Origin: Solirubrobacteraceae bacterium
Lineage (GTDB): Bacteria > Actinomycetota > Thermoleophilia > Solirubrobacterales > Solirubrobacteraceae
Assembly: GCA_030149625.1 (NCBI GenBank)
Contig: JASLHP010000106.1
Span: 1 to 8,271, forward strand
Direction of reading: 5' to 3'
Length of the DNA: 8,271 bases
Shown piece after piece: positions 6,030 to 8,271 of this stretch; the first letter of the stretch is position 1, and every line of letters begins with the position of its first letter. The notes beneath the pieces are model-generated. The model was given only the letters and a program-made list of their open reading frames with translations, searched no databases and was not told the DNA's origin. A program made the position numbers and the translations under genes.

Positions 6030-8271
6030 ATGGCTCCTGCCCGCAAGCGCGCGCCCGCACGCACGTCCTCGACACGTCGTCGCGCGCCTGCCCGCTCGCG
6101 AGCGGGGCGCGGACGCCGCCGCGGGGCCGCCGCGGGGCTTGGGTCGCTGCTCTCCGGCGGGCTGCGCTTGCCCGAGCTCGACCAGCGCCAGCGCGACGTG
6201 CTCGGACTCGCGCTCGTGGCGGCTGGCGTGTTCATGGGCTTTGTGCTGTACGGCGGCTGGAATGGCGGGCGCGCGGGCCACGGCCTCGCGGTCGCGCTCG
6301 GCTGGCTGCTCGGGCGCGCGCGCGTGCTTGCGCCCGCGACGCTGGCGATCGGTGGCAGCGCGCTGCTGCTGCGACCGGCCGAGCAGGTGCCGGCGCTACG
6401 ACCGCTGCGCACCGGCGCGCTGTGCGTGTTCGCGGCGGTCACGCTCGCGCTCGCGGCCGGCATGCTCGGGCTGAGCTCCGCGCCGGCCAGTGGCGCGTCG
6501 GCCTGGACCTCGGAGCATCTGCAGAGCCACGGCGGCATCGCCGGCGAGGCGATCTATCAGCTCACCCACAAGCTGATCCAGGACGTGGGCGTGGACATCC
6601 TCGTCGTGTTCCTGCTGATGACAGGCGTGATCCTGCTGACGGGCGCCTCGATCGCGAGCGTGATCCGCGCGACCGGCAGTGGCGTGCTCGACACGACGCG
6701 CATGGTGCGCGGCCTGCGCGAGAGCGAGCGCCGGCCGGCGCCTCGCGCGACCCGCACTTCCGCGCCCGCCGCGGCGAACGACGATCAGCTCGGATCGCTG
6801 ACGCCGCCCGACCCGGACCCGCGCGAGCTGATCGTGCGGGCCACGCACGTCGAGGCGCCTCCGCACGATTGGGCCGACGAGCTCGAGCCGCCAGCCGAGG
6901 AAGCGCCTGAGCGGCAGCAGTCGGAAGCGGCGGATGAGCTGAGCGAAGTGGGGGAGGCCGCATCCGTGGAGCGTGCTGAGGAGGAGGACCAGATCGTCGG
7001 GCTGGTCGGCGATCGGGCCGCCCAAGCGGACCTCGACGACCTGGGCGCGGAGCAGCTCACGCCGCAGGGCAGGCTCCGCGGCTCGGTGACCGACGATCCC
7101 GACTTCGTGTGGCAGCTGCCGGAGGCTGCCAGCCTCTTGACGCGCTCCAGCGCGGAGCAGACGCGCCCGGATACCGCCGGACAAGAGCGGACCGCGACCA
7201 ACCTGGTTGAGGCGCTCGGGCACTTCGGCGTGCAGGCCAAGGTCATCGGCACGGTCGCCGGACCGCACATCACTCGCTACGAGCTGCGTCTGGCTCCCGG
7301 CACCAAGGTTGCGAAGGTCGCGCAGCTGAAGGACGACCTCGCCTACGCGCTGGCCGCGACCGACATTCGCATCCTCGCACCAATCCCCGGCAAGCAGGCC
7401 GTGGGCGTCGAGGTCCCGAACACCCACAGGCGCATCGTCAGGCTGGGCGACGTCTACCAAGCGCCGCCGAAGGACTGGTCGCCGCTGACGGTGTGGCTCG
7501 GCAAGGACGTCGCCGGCAAGGCGATCGGCGCCGATCTCGCGAAGATGCCGCACATCCTCGTCGCGGGCACGACCGGCGCCGGCAAGTCGGGCGCGATCAA
7601 CGCGATGCTCTCGAGCGTGCTGCTGCGCGCCACGCCACACGAGGTGCGCCTCGTGCTGGTCGATCCCAAGCAGGTCGAGCTCAACCACTACGAGTCGATC
7701 CCGCATTTGCTGACGCCCGTGATCACGAGCCCGCGGATGGCAGCGAACGCCCTGCAGAACCTCGTCAAGGAGATGGAGCAGCGCTACGGGATCATGTCGC
7801 TCGCGCGCACGCGCAGCCTGGTCGAGCTCAACAAGGCGCGCGCCAAGCGCGGCGAAGCACCGCTGCCTTACATCCTGTGCGTGATCGACGAGCTCGCGGA
7901 TCTGATGATGGTCGCGCCGGCTGACGTCGAGGACTCGATCATCCGCCTCGCGCAGAAGGCGCGCGCGGTCGGCATCCACCTGGTGCTCGCGACGCAGAGT
8001 CCGCGCGTCGACGTGATCACCGGGATGATCAAGGCGAACGTGCCCTCGCGCATCGCCTTCGCGGTCTCCTCGCAAACCGACTCGCGCGTGATCCTCGATC
8101 AGAACGGGGCCGAGTCGCTGCTGGGGCAGGGCGACATGCTCTTCAGCCCAGTCGGCAGCTCGCGCCTGCAGCGCATCCAGGGCGCCTATATCGACGAGGC
8201 CCAGATCGCAAAGCTGACAGAGCTGTGGCGAGGGCAGGGCGAGCCCGAGCTGCGCGAGGAGCTGCTCGAGG
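6030..8271 (+). CDS. ftsK: DNA translocase FtsK/SpoIIIE, 5' part (runs off the window)
   Basis: Septum-anchored ATPase that pumps chromosomal DNA across the closing division septum. About 747 residues are visible and the frame is open to the last base. The N-terminus is Arg/Ala-rich and basic (1-32). About four membrane segments follow (roughly 57-75, 98-114, 128-149, 186-208), then a low-complexity acidic linker (about 250-345). The translocase part contains a segment around 388-475 (NLVEALGHFGVQAKVIGTVA, GPHITRYELRLAPGTKV). It continues with Walker A GTTGAGKS at 513-520, DPKQVELNHY, Walker B YILCVIDE at 614-621, and IKANVPSRIAFAVSSQTDSR with LLGQGDML near the edge. The gamma winged-helix domain is beyond the window. 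ATG 6030 is chosen; in-frame GTG at 6006 and 6012 and TTG at 6021 are alternatives (6012 would give MSKLRGMAPARKR). In Actinomycetota ftsK lies just downstream of rnj, so the two-component pair separates them here. Confidence 0.95.
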   Translation, partial: MAPARKRAPARTSSTRRRAPARSRAGRGRRRGAAAGLGSLLSGGLRLPELDQRQRDVLGLALVAAGVFMGFVLYGGWNGGRAGHGLAVALGWLLGRARVLAPATLAIGGSALLLRPAEQVPALRPLRTGALCVFAAVTLALAAGMLGLSSAPASGASAWTSEHLQSHGGIAGEAIYQLTHKLIQDVGVDILVVFLLMTGVILLTGASIASVIRATGSGVLDTTRMVRGLRESERRPAPRATRTSAPAAANDDQLGSLTPPDPDPRELIVRATHVEAPPHDWADELEPPAEEAPERQQSEAADELSEVGEAASVERAEEEDQIVGLVGDRAAQADLDDLGAEQLTPQGRLRGSVTDDPDFVWQLPEAASLLTRSSAEQTRPDTAGQERTATNLVEALGHFGVQAKVIGTVAGPHITRYELRLAPGTKVAKVAQLKDDLAYALAATDIRILAPIPGKQAVGVEVPNTHRRIVRLGDVYQAPPKDWSPLTVWLGKDVAGKAIGADLAKMPHILVAGTTGAGKSGAINAMLSSVLLRATPHEVRLVLVDPKQVELNHYESIPHLLTPVITSPRMAANALQNLVKEMEQRYGIMSLARTRSLVELNKARAKRGEAPLPYILCVIDELADLMMVAPADVEDSIIRLAQKARAVGIHLVLATQSPRVDVITGMIKANVPSRIAFAVSSQTDSRVILDQNGAESLLGQGDMLFSPVGSSRLQRIQGAYIDEAQIAKLTELWRGQGEPELREELLE

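Noticed and set aside
5849..6538. 229-residue - strand frame across the regulator start and ftsK 5' region
   Set aside because: It is Pro/Ser/Ala-rich, covers parts of two well-supported genes in other frames and has no motif.
6396..8075. 559-residue open frame on the - strand opposite ftsK
   Set aside because: It is antisense to clear FtsK motifs (Walker A and B) and has an Arg/His/Asp-rich composition with no recognisable domain. Long antisense frames are expected in GC-rich coding DNA.

Overview
The window is a GC-rich stretch of bacterial core chromosome. Gene content and order point to Actinomycetota. From the left it holds an M16 zinc-peptidase fragment (PepR-like), dapB, dapA, rnj (ribonuclease J), a two-component system on the opposite strand, and the 5' part of ftsK. 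In Mycobacterium and relatives the same backbone (pnp, pepR, dapB, thyX, dapA, rnj, ftsK) is conserved in this order. The DapB and FtsK sequences also look actinobacterial. A deep-branching class such as Thermoleophilia is a reasonable guess but is not proven here.

Layout. Bases 1-93 are an exact reverse complement of 141-233, separated by 47 bases. This looks like a fold-back artefact at a contig end, not biology. It replaces the real upstream sequence and makes the truncated peptidase gene look complete. From about 94 to 3848 the + strand carries a compact, probably co-transcribed block: M16 peptidase (3' part), dapB (ATGA overlap), dapA (28-base gap) and rnj (GTGA overlap). DapA and DapB carry out the first two committed steps of the diaminopimelate/lysine pathway, which feeds peptidoglycan cross-linking. 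RNase J is an RNA maturation and decay enzyme. From 3789 to 5946 the - strand carries an OmpR-family response regulator followed by its sensor histidine kinase. The kinase gene overlaps the 3' end of rnj by 60 bases, tail to tail. An 83-base gap (5947-6029) separates the regulator from the divergent ftsK, which runs off the right end after its ATPase core. The gap holds regularly spaced CTTAC/CTTTAC repeats that could be the regulator's own operator.

I see no mobile elements, CRISPR array, tRNA/rRNA genes or defence genes, and no convincing new system. The points worth a second look are the fold-back terminus, an altered active-site motif in DapA, the overprinted kinase C-terminus, the missing conventional start codon for the kinase, and the placement of a two-component system inside a conserved block.
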